Origin: Gammaproteobacteria bacterium
Lineage (GTDB): Bacteria; Pseudomonadota; Gammaproteobacteria; Nevskiales; Nevskiaceae
Direction: 5' to 3'
Assembly: GCA_026398875.1 (NCBI GenBank)
Contig: JAPLSB010000015.1
Location: 107,732-171,731 of the forward strand
DNA length: 64,000 bases
Of this stretch, positions 42,848 through 52,858 are shown in pieces. Every line of letters begins with the position of its first letter. The first letter of the stretch is position 1. Made by a program: the position numbers and the translations under genes. The notes under the pieces were generated by a model. It had not been told where the DNA came from, searched no databases, and was given only the letters and a program-made list of their open reading frames with translations.

Positions 42848-44098
42848 TTAGAGGCGCCCCTCCGCCACCGCCATCGGGTCATAGCCCTCGGCCTTGAACT
42901 TGCGATGCAGCTGCCGGCGGCGCACGCCCATGTTGCCGCCGTCGTACAGCGGGAAGCACAGCGCGTCCTGCATCAGCCCGGCCAGCGGCGTCAGTTCGGT
43001 ATAGCTGTCGACGCCGACCAGCCGCATCGCGTCGTAGACCACCTGCACGCACAGTTCGGAGGCGTAGACCTTGGTGATGATCGCCAGCTCGTCGCTGCGG
43101 CGATCGGTGATGTCGAGCTGGTGGCAGGCCTTCCAGGTCAGGTAGCGGGCCGCTTCGATGCGCATCTTCAGGTCGGCCAGCATGTAGCCGGCGTTCTGGT
43201 GCTCGATCACCGGCACGGTGCCGGAGCGCTTGTCGGTCTTCGCGAAGTTCAGCGCCACATCGAACGCGGCGCGCATCACGCCGGTACAGGCCGCACCGAT
43301 CAGCGCGGCGGTCCAGCTGAACGCGTGCTGGCAGATCGCCGCGCCATCGCCGGGTTTGCCAAGGATGTTGCCGACCGGCACCCGGACGTTGTTGAAGTGG
43401 ATGCGCGGTGACACCACGGCGCGATGCCCGGCGGTGTCGAGATAGCCGACGACCTCGACACCGGGTGTCGCGCCCGGCACCACGATCACGGCCAGCGATT
43501 CGGATGGCGGCAAGCTCGGGTCGGTGCGGCAGACCACGCTCAACAGGTGGGCGCCCTTGCCATCCCAGCCGCAGCCGTTGGTCGTGTAGTGCTTCTGACC
43601 GTTGATGACCCATTCGTCGCCGTCGCGGCGGGCGATGGTCTGCACGCCGGCGTTCGGGTCCGGGCTGTCGTAGTTCGCGCCGCCGGTGACTTCGGTGAAG
43701 GCGAGGGCAGCCAGCCGATCACCGGGTGCGGCGAGGATCTCGCCGATCCAGCGGCGCTTCTGTTCTTCCGTGCCGAAGCCGAGGATCGGCTCCATGCCGA
43801 GGCCGGTCGCAAGCAGCGTCGACGGCACATTGATGTCGACGGCCGACAGTTCTTCCGAGGCCAGCGCGAAGTCGACCGTCGACATGCCGCTGCCGCCATA
43901 GGCTTTCGGAAACAGCGCATGGATGAAGCCGGCCGCGGCCATCTGCGCGTAGAACGGCTGGGTGGCGAAGAAGCGGTCCTCCGGCTTCGCGATCGGAGTG
44001 ATCGTCGCCTTGACCTGGCTGAGCACGGTCGCCGCGAACTGCCGCGCACCGGCCTGCAGGGCTTTCTGTTCGTCGCTCAGCGTGAAGTCGATGGCCAT
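42848..44098 (-). CDS. acyl-CoA dehydrogenase
   Basis: A 416-aa flavoenzyme. The N-terminal FTLSDEQKALQAGARQF, the FAD/substrate strand ALAFTEVTGGANYDS, the GQKHYTTNGCGWDGKGAHLL middle domain, and the C-terminal four-helix bundle with a YDGGNMGVRRRQLH end region are seen. It oxidises an acyl-CoA to the 2-enoyl-CoA; chain length is unknown. It is divergent from an AraC-type regulator that probably controls it through the direct repeats at 44163-44198. Confidence 0.9.
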   Translation of the reverse strand: MAIDFTLSDEQKALQAGARQFAATVLSQVKATITPIAKPEDRFFATQPFYAQMAAAGFIHALFPKAYGGSGMSTVDFALASEELSAVDINVPSTLLATGLGMEPILGFGTEEQKRRWIGEILAAPGDRLAALAFTEVTGGANYDSPDPNAGVQTIARRDGDEWVINGQKHYTTNGCGWDGKGAHLLSVVCRTDPSLPPSESLAVIVVPGATPGVEVVGYLDTAGHRAVVSPRIHFNNVRVPVGNILGKPGDGAAICQHAFSWTAALIGAACTGVMRAAFDVALNFAKTDKRSGTVPVIEHQNAGYMLADLKMRIEAARYLTWKACHQLDITDRRSDELAIITKVYASELCVQVVYDAMRLVGVDSYTELTPLAGLMQDALCFPLYDGGNMGVRRRQLHRKFKAEGYDPMAVAEGRL

Positions 44099-44162
44099 CG
44101 GGGTGCGTCCTCGGTCGTGATTGCTCGGCGTGTATCGGAGGATAGGCGTCGTCGCGGGCGTC

Positions 44163-44198
44163 GAATTGGCCGATTCGGATCGCGGAATTGACGATTCG
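44163..44198. promoter_or_regulatory. direct repeats, candidate AraC-type operator
   Basis: GAATTG(N3)GATTCG at 44163-44177 is repeated as GAATTG(N2)GATTCG at 44185-44198. The offset of 21-22 bp equals two helical turns, the arrangement AraC-family activators use. It lies 65-100 bp from each start in the divergent region. Confidence 0.5.
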
Positions 44199-44298
44199 CG
44201 CACGGGGTGTGTCGTACCGCACTGGCAGGAATCGTGCGGCGATGGGGACGTATGATCGACCGGCAAGAAATTGATCGACCGAGCGGGAGGCGGCAGCA

Positions 44299-45258
44299 AT
44301 GCGAACCTTGACCACCGAAGACCGACCGCCGGCCGAGCAGTATCCGTACTGGCGCGAAGTGCTTTGCGAAGCGTTCACTGCGCTCGACCCGGTGGCCGAA
44401 GCGCGGGGCCGCTTTGAAAGCCGTGTGGCGATCAAGGACATGCTCGACGTCACGGTGTCCGATGTCCGCTCGCGCGCCCAGACCGTGTACCGGCGCGAAC
44501 GCGAGATCCGCCGCAATCCCAGCGAATACTTCTTCGCCAACCTGCAGCTCGAAGGTCGCTGCGTGGTGCGCCAGGACGGCCGCGAAACCCTGATCCGGCC
44601 GGGTGATTTCTACATCGTCGACACCACGCGCAGTTACGACCTGGCCTTCGATGACTGGCGAATCCTGTGCATCCGCCTGCCGCGCCATCTGCTGATGCCG
44701 CGCCTCAAGGCGCCGCGCGAAGCGACCGCCGTGCGCCTGACCGACGACGGCGCGCTGGGCACAGTGGCTGGCACCTACATGCGCTCGCTGCTGCATTGCT
44801 CGGAGGCCATTCCGCAGGCCGCGCAGCAGACGATGGTCGACACCCTCGGCAATCTGCTGTCGATTGCATTGGGCGCGACCGTCGATACCCGTGAGCGTGG
44901 TCGCGAGGCTGTTCGGCAGGGCCTTCGCGATTCGATCGGCAGCTACATTGCCGCCAGCATCGCCAGCCCCGATCTGTGCGTGAACGCCATGGCCGCGCGC
45001 TTCCGGATCTCGCCGCGCTACCTGCACAAGCTGTTCGAGGATCAGGGCCAGTCGTTCTCGCAAAGCGTGCAGGAGCAGCGTCTGGAGCGCTGCAAGCGCG
45101 ATCTTCTGGACCCCGCTCAGGCCAGCACGCCGATTTCCCGGATCGCCAGCCGCTGGGGCTTCAACGAGCTGTCGAGCTTCTGCCGGGTGTTCCAGAAGCG
45201 CTATGGCGTATCGGCAGGCGAGTTTCGGCGTCGGACACGCAGCGGTGCCGCCAAGTAG
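44299..45258 (+). CDS. AraC-family transcriptional regulator
   Basis: A 319-aa regulator. The N-terminal part (about 1-200) is an AraC-binding-domain-like cupin (LEGRCVVRQDGRETLIRPGD), the type found in fatty-acid or aromatic pathway regulators. The C-terminal 100 residues have two helix-turn-helix motifs (NAMAARFRISPRYLHKLFED and ISRIASRWGFNELSSFCRVF). Divergent from the acyl-CoA dehydrogenase gene, its likely target. Confidence 0.9.
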   Translation: MRTLTTEDRPPAEQYPYWREVLCEAFTALDPVAEARGRFESRVAIKDMLDVTVSDVRSRAQTVYRREREIRRNPSEYFFANLQLEGRCVVRQDGRETLIRPGDFYIVDTTRSYDLAFDDWRILCIRLPRHLLMPRLKAPREATAVRLTDDGALGTVAGTYMRSLLHCSEAIPQAAQQTMVDTLGNLLSIALGATVDTRERGREAVRQGLRDSIGSYIAASIASPDLCVNAMAARFRISPRYLHKLFEDQGQSFSQSVQEQRLERCKRDLLDPAQASTPISRIASRWGFNELSSFCRVFQKRYGVSAGEFRRRTRSGAAK

Positions 45259-45317
45259 GCCAGCAGGCCTAACCTCCCTGCGCCGCGAGCACTCGCGCGG
45301 GTCTGACCGAGCAGACC

Positions 45318-45716
45318 TCAAGGACCCTGCCAGTTCTCCACCGTCAGACCCGGTACCCGCTCGAACTCACGCAGGTTGCGTGTCACCAGCACGAGATTGC
45401 GTGAGCGGGCCTGACCGGCGATCAGTACGTCATAGGCGCCGATCGGCGTGCCGCGGTCAGCGAGCAGCGCGCGAATCTCGCCGGCGTGGCGGGCGTCCTC
45501 GACATCCAGCGGCAGTACCTCGAAGCGCAACGCGTCAACGCGAGCGAGATTGGCTTCGCGTCGCTGGCTGCGGAATGCGCCGAAACACAGTTCGTGCATG
45601 ACCACGGCGCTGATGCAGACGTCTTCCGGCGGCAGTGAACGCAGCCGCCGTGACAGCGGGCCGTTGGCATCGTTGAGTGCAGCGATGACGGCGTTGCTGT
45701 CGAGCAGGTAACGCAT
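45318..45716 (-). CDS. vapC: PIN-domain toxin (VapC), second copy
   Basis: A 132-aa PIN ribonuclease: RYLLDSNAVIAAL with Asp6, VVMHELCFG with Glu, YDVLIAGQARSRNLVLVTRN with the third Asp, then FERVPGLTVENW, the typical C-terminus of the FitB/VapC tRNA-cleaving group. It differs clearly from the VapC at 33866-34264. The antitoxin gene is 5 nt upstream. Confidence 0.92.
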   Translation of the reverse strand: MRYLLDSNAVIAALNDANGPLSRRLRSLPPEDVCISAVVMHELCFGAFRSQRREANLARVDALRFEVLPLDVEDARHAGEIRALLADRGTPIGAYDVLIAGQARSRNLVLVTRNLREFERVPGLTVENWQGP

Positions 45717-45721
45717 CGCGG

Positions 45722-45967
45722 TCAGCGGAACAGCGTGTCGAGGTCAGGCCGGACATCCGGTGCTGGCTGCTGCTCGGCGGCTTCGCGGAAATCGTCGTCG
45801 ACCGGGCCGGACAGCGCGTCTAGCCAGGCCCAGTTGCTGGCGATTGGTTCGAGGATCACCGACGCGCCATGACGACGAATGCGAACCTCGCTGCCTTCGA
45901 TGCGGAAATCCTTCGGCAACCGCACCGCTTGCGAACGACCTGACCAGAACAGCTTGGCGGTTTCCAT
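45722..45967 (-). CDS. vapB: VapB antitoxin, AbrB/SpoVT type
   Basis: An 81-aa protein. METAKLFWSGRSQAVRLPKDFRIEG is the swapped-hairpin AbrB DNA-binding domain of VapB antitoxins; the acidic C-terminal tail (residues 45-81) binds the toxin. GGGAGC precedes the ATG. The upstream 60 bp are A+T-rich and probably hold the promoter. Confidence 0.9.
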   Translation of the reverse strand: METAKLFWSGRSQAVRLPKDFRIEGSEVRIRRHGASVILEPIASNWAWLDALSGPVDDDFREAAEQQPAPDVRPDLDTLFR

Positions 45968-46086
45968 GAGGCAGCTCCCGTTTGATAAGTAGCAAAAAGA
46001 TATACCGCTTGCCGTTGCCTGCCAAATCAGTCCCGGCCGAATTGCCTATGACGGGCCTCAGCGCCGTCGAATCGCCTACCTGCCGA

Positions 46087-46116
46087 CAAAAGAAAACGGC
46101 GCCCGAAGGCGCCGTT
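46087..46116 (-). terminator. rho-independent terminator of acs
   Basis: On the minus strand the stem AACGGCGCC/GGCGCCGTT (46116-46108 and 46103-46095) with a 4-nt loop is followed by TTCTTTTG. It lies 20 nt after the acs stop codon. Confidence 0.85.
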
Positions 46117-46136
46117 CGTTCACAGCAGTCCAGTGA

Positions 46137-48116
<1,980 letters not shown>

Positions 48117-48282
48117 TGATGGTCATCCTCGTTGTCATGGCCCCTTCTCGGGGTCGTCTCGTTTTGGGGGAGTGTGCCAGCCTCGGCACGGCCGCATGGG
48201 TCGGTGCCGCGCTTAAGCAAACATCGCGCCCGGTCCTGCAGGCGCGCGCGGCCTGCGGATTTCGCTGCCGGCGGAGGGTATC

Positions 48283-49956
48283 TCAGTGGCTTGATGCGCC
48301 GGTCGCGCCGTAACCGGTTTCGGCCCGGACCAGCTGTTCGATGTAGCGGGATTTCTCGATCCTGGCGCGGGCACTCCTGTCGGTCACCGAGCCGACCCAG
48401 CAGCCAGCGAACGCGACGCTCATCGAGAACAGGGCCGGTGCGTCGTAAGGGAAGATCGGTGTTGCGTGGCCGAGCACCTTCACCCAGACGGCAGGTCCGA
48501 GCACCGTCAGCGTCACTGCCGACAACAGGCCAAGGCTGCCGCCGATCACCGCGCCGCGCGTGGTCAGGCCGCGCCAGACCATCGACAGCAGCAGGATCGG
48601 GAAGTTGGCGCTGGCGGCGATGGCAAACGCGAGGCCGACCATGAACGCGACGTTCTGCTTTTCGAACACGATGCCGAGGACGATCGCCAGGATGCCGAGC
48701 GCGACAGTGGCGTACTTGGAGACGCGAATCTCGTCCTGCTCGTCGGCCTTGCCGCGCTTGAACACGTGGGCGTACAGGTCGTTCGACACCGCCGTGGCAC
48801 CGGACAAGGTCAGGCCGGCGACCACGGCAAGGATCGTCGCGAACGCCACCGCCGAAATGAAGCCGAGGAAGACATCGCCGCCGACTGCATGGGCGAGGTG
48901 GATCGCCGCCATGTTGCTGCCGCCGCGCAGGCCGCCCGCCGGGCTCGTTCCGTCCAGGTAGAACGTGTTGGTGCCGACCAGCACGATGGCGCCGAAGCCG
49001 ATGATGAAGGTCAGGATGTAGAAGTAGCCGATGAAGCCGGTCGCATAGAACACGCTCTTGCGGGCTTCGGCGGCGTTCTTCACGGTGAAGAAGCGCATCA
49101 GGATGTGCGGCAGGCCAGCGGTGCCGAACATCAGCGCCAGTCCGAGCGAGATCGCCGACACCGGGTCCTTGACCAGCTTGCCCGGCGCCATGATCGCGAC
49201 GCCGTCCTTGTGTACCGCCACGGCCTGCTCGAACAAGGCTTCGACCGAGAAGCCGACATGGCGCATCACCATGAACGCCATGAAGCTGGCGCCGCCCAGC
49301 AGCAGCATGGCCTTGATGATCTGCACCCAGGTCGTGGCCAGCATGCCGCCGAAGGTCACGTAGACGATCATCAGCACGCCGACCAGCACCACGGCGACGT
49401 TGTAATCGAGGCCGAACAGCAGCTTGATCAGCTGCCCGGCGCCGACCATCTGGGCAATCAGGTAGAAGGCCACGGTGATCAGGGTGCCGGCCGCGGCCAG
49501 CTTGCGGATCGAGCGCTGGTCGAGGCGGTAGCTGGCGACATCGGCGAACGTGAACTTGCCGAGGTTCCGCAGCCGTTCGGCGATCAGGAACATGATCACC
49601 GGCCAGCCGACCAGAAAGCCGATCGAGTAGATCAGGCCATCGAAGCCGGAGCCGAACACAAGCGCCGAGATACCCAGAAACGAGGCCGCGCTCATGTAGT
49701 CGCCGGCAATCGCCAGACCGTTCTGGAAGCCGGTGATGCCGCCACCGGCGGTGTAGAAATCGGCTCTGGACTGCGTGCGCCGCGCGGCCCAGTAGGTGAT
49801 GCCGAGCGTCAGCGCGACGAAGGCGAGGAACATCAGGATCGCCGTCAGGTTCAACGGCTGCTTCACGGCCTGGCCTTCGAGCGCGGCGGCGAAACTGGCC
49901 AGTGGCGCCAGCAGTGCCGCGGCGGCGGTCATCGTGCGCGTCATCGCCCGGCTCAT
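48283..49956 (-). CDS. actP: acetate permease, sodium:solute symporter family
   Basis: A 557-aa membrane transporter with about 13 hydrophobic segments plus an N-terminal signal-like segment (residues 1-23). [32 protein letters not shown] and the later [20 protein letters not shown] region are typical of ActP. It imports acetate and other short monocarboxylates with sodium. The ATG at 49956 overlaps the stop of the DUF485 gene. The linkage to DUF485 and acs supports the assignment. Confidence 0.93.
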   Translation of the reverse strand: MSRAMTRTMTAAAALLAPLASFAAALEGQAVKQPLNLTAILMFLAFVALTLGITYWAARRTQSRADFYTAGGGITGFQNGLAIAGDYMSAASFLGISALVFGSGFDGLIYSIGFLVGWPVIMFLIAERLRNLGKFTFADVASYRLDQRSIRKLAAAGTLITVAFYLIAQMVGAGQLIKLLFGLDYNVAVVLVGVLMIVYVTFGGMLATTWVQIIKAMLLLGGASFMAFMVMRHVGFSVEALFEQAVAVHKDGVAIMAPGKLVKDPVSAISLGLALMFGTAGLPHILMRFFTVKNAAEARKSVFYATGFIGYFYILTFIIGFGAIVLVGTNTFYLDGTSPAGGLRGGSNMAAIHLAHAVGGDVFLGFISAVAFATILAVVAGLTLSGATAVSNDLYAHVFKRGKADEQDEIRVSKYATVALGILAIVLGIVFEKQNVAFMVGLAFAIAASANFPILLLSMVWRGLTTRGAVIGGSLGLLSAVTLTVLGPAVWVKVLGHATPIFPYDAPALFSMSVAFAGCWVGSVTDRSARARIEKSRYIEQLVRAETGYGATGASSH

Positions 49957-50309
49957 GACTGGGCTCTCCGGATTGCCGTTGCCGTCAGCCGGTCGAACTC
50001 GCCGTTGGCGCGGCGCACGTAGACGCCGGTCAGCACGATGGCGGCGACGATCACGCCGAGGCCGAGCGGAATGCCGAGCGTGATCACGCCGCTGATCGGC
50101 GTGGCCAGCCAGCCCGGCGCAAACGCGATGGCGACGATGAAGCCGTAGTAGATCGCCAGCATCAGCACGGTCAGCAGTGCCGCGAAGCGACGCCGCCGGG
50201 TGCGCAGCTCGGCGAACGCCGGGCTTTCGAGAATCCGCCGGATGTCCGGCGCGACGGCGACCTCGTCGGCCGGCGGCGCGCCGTCGTGGGTCGGATCCTC
50301 GTTGCTCAT
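49953..50309 (-). CDS. DUF485 (YjcH-like) membrane protein
   Basis: A 118-aa inner-membrane protein with two hydrophobic segments (residues about 45-65 and 72-95), preceded by the conserved [21 protein letters not shown]485 proteins are encoded beside ActP and thought to assist it. The stop overlaps the actP start (TGA within ATGA), so they are translated together. It leads the order yjcH-actP-acs. Confidence 0.9.
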   Translation of the reverse strand: MSNEDPTHDGAPPADEVAVAPDIRRILESPAFAELRTRRRRFAALLTVLMLAIYYGFIVAIAFAPGWLATPISGVITLGIPLGLGVIVAAIVLTGVYVRRANGEFDRLTATAIRRAQS

Positions 50310-50359
50310 GGTCTGTCCTCGCAGATGCACCGGGCACGCCCCGATGCGATGAGCGGAGA

Positions 50360-50776
50360 CTAGCGGTCGGCGGCGGGCGGCTCCATCGAGGGCGCACGCG
50401 ACGATGGCGACATCGCCAGCCAGGCCAGCCCGCACAGCGCTGCGGCGTGGATCAGCAGCCGGCTCGAGGTGCCGTCGAAGTCGTAGTGGCGGTGGCCGCC
50501 GAACAGCAGATGCAGGCCGGCGTGCACGACCAGGAACAGGCAGATGCCGTGGCGCGCCCGCTGCCGCGTGTCGGCGTTCGCGCTGCCCAGCCAGCCGGTC
50601 AGCAGCGCGAACAGCGGCACGTGCAGCAGGATGAACAAGGGCTGCGCGAGCGCGTCATCCAGCAGCGACAGCCCCGGCAGCACGCGCCATTCGGCGTGCA
50701 GCACGGCGTCCAGTTCGTGCGTGGCCAGCAGGCCGTAGCCGAGCAGGAACAGCCATTCGCGCAGTCGTGTGGTCAT
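50360..50776 (-). CDS. DUF6713 small membrane protein
   Basis: A 138-aa protein with four likely transmembrane segments. [20 protein letters not shown] near the N-terminus is the conserved HELDA...EWR motif of DUF6713. Function unknown. It lies 5 nt downstream of the DUF2834 gene and probably shares its transcript. Confidence 0.7.
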   Translation of the reverse strand: MTTRLREWLFLLGYGLLATHELDAVLHAEWRVLPGLSLLDDALAQPLFILLHVPLFALLTGWLGSANADTRQRARHGICLFLVVHAGLHLLFGGHRHYDFDGTSSRLLIHAAALCGLAWLAMSPSSRAPSMEPPAADR

Positions 50777-50781
50777 CGTGC

Positions 50782-51102
50782 TCAGGCCCAGGTCCGCGCC
50801 GCTGGCGCTGATCCCGGTGCAGCCTTGCCGCGCATCAGCAGGTAGGCCAGCGGCCCGAACGAGCCGAGCGCCAGCGTGGCGACGATGTACGGCCAGACGG
50901 TGATGCCGCGGCTTCTGGCATCGCCGACCATCCAGACCATCAGCAGGCACAGCGCGATGACCAGATCGGTGAACACCTGCGCGCCGCCCGGGTTCATGTG
51001 AGCGGTGAAGATGCCGATCAGGCCGACTTCGTTCAGCGCATACGCCGTGAGTGCAGCGAATGGCAGCGCGACGGCGAGCAGGACAGGGCGAGACAGGTTC
51101 AT
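50782..51102 (-). CDS. DUF2834 membrane protein
   Basis: A 106-aa protein with three hydrophobic segments (residues 5-25, 42-57, 65-90). The middle part FTDLVIALCLLMVWMVGDAR and the GSFGPLAYLLMR end match DUF2834, a family of unknown function. The ATG at 51102 starts directly before the first membrane segment. Divergent from the XRE regulator gene, which may control it. Confidence 0.75.
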   Translation of the reverse strand: MNLSRPVLLAVALPFAALTAYALNEVGLIGIFTAHMNPGGAQVFTDLVIALCLLMVWMVGDARSRGITVWPYIVATLALGSFGPLAYLLMRGKAAPGSAPAARTWA

Positions 51103-51212
51103 CGGAGTGCTCCAGTGGCGGGGTGTGGGCGCAGGTTCGGCACGTGGCGAACCGGTCGCAATTACCTCGAAGGTCATCGCCATGCGGCGAGGCGATCGCC
51201 ACAATCCTGCCC

Positions 51213-52127
51213 ATGAACGCCATCACGCCTCTGCCGCTGACGACCGCCGCCGGTACCCGCTTCGGTGAAAGCCTGCGCCGCGCCCGCAGCCAGCGGCGGC
51301 GCAGCCAGCTCGATCTGGCGCTGTCGGCCGGCTTGTCGCAGCGCCATCTGAGCTTCCTCGAATCCGGCCGCTCGCAGCCGAGCCGGGCGATGCTGCTGCG
51401 TCTTGCCGAAGCGCTGGACCTGGGGCTGGCCGACCGCAACGACTGGCTGATTGCTGCCGGCTTCGCGCCGATCTACGCGCAGCGGGCCATCGAAGCGCCG
51501 GACATGGTGCCGGTGCGCGAGGCGCTGGCGCGGATGCTGCGCCATCACGAGCCGTTCCCGGCCATGGTCATCGACCGCGCATGGAATCTGGTGATGGCCA
51601 ACGCGGCGACGCAGCGGATGATCGCGATGGCGGCAATGCTGGCCGGCACCAGCGAGGACGCGCTGTGGGCCAAGGTCTGCGCTGACGGCCCGCGCAACAT
51701 GATCCAGATGAGCCTGCATCCGGACGGCTTGCGCGCCTTCGTCGTCAATGCCGACGAGGTGGTGATCGCGATCCTGTCGCGGCTGTCGCAGGAGGCGCTG
51801 GATCATCCGCCGTCGGCGCGGCTGCGCGAGATGGTGATGAGCTATCCGGGCATGAAGGCGGCGGCGCGCAATGTCGATGTCACCGCGCGGCTGTCGCCGG
51901 TCCTGGCGACCCATTTCCGGATCGGCGGGCAGGACCTGAAGCTGTTCGCGATGTTGTCGCGCTTCGACATGCCGCGCGATCTCACCACCGAGGACTTGCG
52001 TGTCGAAACGCTGTATCCGGCCGATGCCGCCAGCGAAGCCTCGCTGCGGGCGCTGGCTGGCGAAGCACCGGCGACGCTGCCGCCACAGCCGGCGCCTCAG
52101 AGCCCGAGCGCGCTCAAGCCGGGGTGA
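51213..52127 (+). CDS. XRE-family regulator with MmyB-like ligand-binding domain
   Basis: A 304-aa protein. The N-terminal XRE helix-turn-helix (residues about 17-75: [31 protein letters not shown]) is followed by an MmyB-like PAS-related domain (residues about 110-270). Such regulators often control neighbouring lipid or stress genes and may bind fatty acids. The ATG at 51213 gives the normal N-terminus. A GGCGATCGCC palindrome at 51191-51200 lies just before it. The last 31 bp overlap the convergent SnoaL-like gene. Confidence 0.88.
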   Translation: MNAITPLPLTTAAGTRFGESLRRARSQRRRSQLDLALSAGLSQRHLSFLESGRSQPSRAMLLRLAEALDLGLADRNDWLIAAGFAPIYAQRAIEAPDMVPVREALARMLRHHEPFPAMVIDRAWNLVMANAATQRMIAMAAMLAGTSEDALWAKVCADGPRNMIQMSLHPDGLRAFVVNADEVVIAILSRLSQEALDHPPSARLREMVMSYPGMKAAARNVDVTARLSPVLATHFRIGGQDLKLFAMLSRFDMPRDLTTEDLRVETLYPADAASEASLRALAGEAPATLPPQPAPQSPSALKPG

Positions 52128-52573
52128 TCATCGGGCCGCCGCCCGGACGGCCAGCGGAACAGGCGATCGCCTTCGCCAATCGCCAGATCGTTGATGCTGG
52201 CGTGGCGTACCGCCATTAGGCCCAGCGCGTCGAACTGCCAGTTCTCGTTGCCATAGCTGCGGAACCAGTGGCCGTCGTGGTCATGCCACTCGTAGGCAAA
52301 GCGCACTGCGATGCGGTCGTCGCCGAACGCCCACAGTTCCTTGATCAGACGGTAGTCATGCTCCTTCGCCCACTTGGCGCTCAGGAATTCGATGACCTGG
52401 TTGCGGCCGACGAAGAACGCATTGCGATTGCGCCAGCGGGTATCCGGCGTGTACGCCAGCGACACCCGCTGCGGGTCTTTCGAGTTCCACGCATCTTCGG
52501 CCAGCCGGACTTTCTGGATCGCGCTGTCGCGCGTGAACGGAGGCAGCGGCGGGCGGGGTTCGACGGGGGTCAT
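52097..52573 (-). CDS. SnoaL/NTF2-like protein (DUF1348)
   Basis: A 158-aa protein with DUF1348 features: [54 protein letters not shown] and [16 protein letters not shown]2-like folds form a hydrophobic pocket; DUF1348 members are uncharacterised. Its 3' end overlaps the XRE gene 3' end by 31 bp on the opposite strand. The ATG at 52573 was chosen over longer reading because similarity starts there. Confidence 0.85.
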   Translation of the reverse strand: MTPVEPRPPLPPFTRDSAIQKVRLAEDAWNSKDPQRVSLAYTPDTRWRNRNAFFVGRNQVIEFLSAKWAKEHDYRLIKELWAFGDDRIAVRFAYEWHDHDGHWFRSYGNENWQFDALGLMAVRHASINDLAIGEGDRLFRWPSGRRPDDHPGLSALGL

Positions 52574-52858
52574 CGTGCGTCTCCTCGGTAGTCGTTGTCG
52601 TGATCGTGGCTGCGGCGCCTGCCGGCCGACGGTAACGCACCGAGCCGGCCGACGGCATTCGTGCCGAGCCGCTGCGCCGTCTCGATCCGTCACACACGGC
52701 TTCTTCAACTAAACTTCGCGCGTCCGATTACCGGCCTGTGGCGTATCACGGCACTCATCACATGCGCCTGGGGTGCTCTGGCGCTGTACTTGCAACTCGC
52801 GACCGACGCTGCTGGACCAGAGCCCGTCGCGGTGCTGCATCTTCCACTTTCCAGTCCG

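Noticed and set aside
49957..50397. 147-residue N-terminal extension of ActP
   Set aside because: It overlaps the DUF485 gene in another frame and is Arg-rich junk; the ATG at 49956 gives the family N-terminus.
51191..51200. GGCGATCGCC palindrome as a specific operator or HIP1-like element
   Set aside because: A 10-bp GC-rich palindrome is expected by chance in such DNA; only its place before the XRE gene is suggestive.
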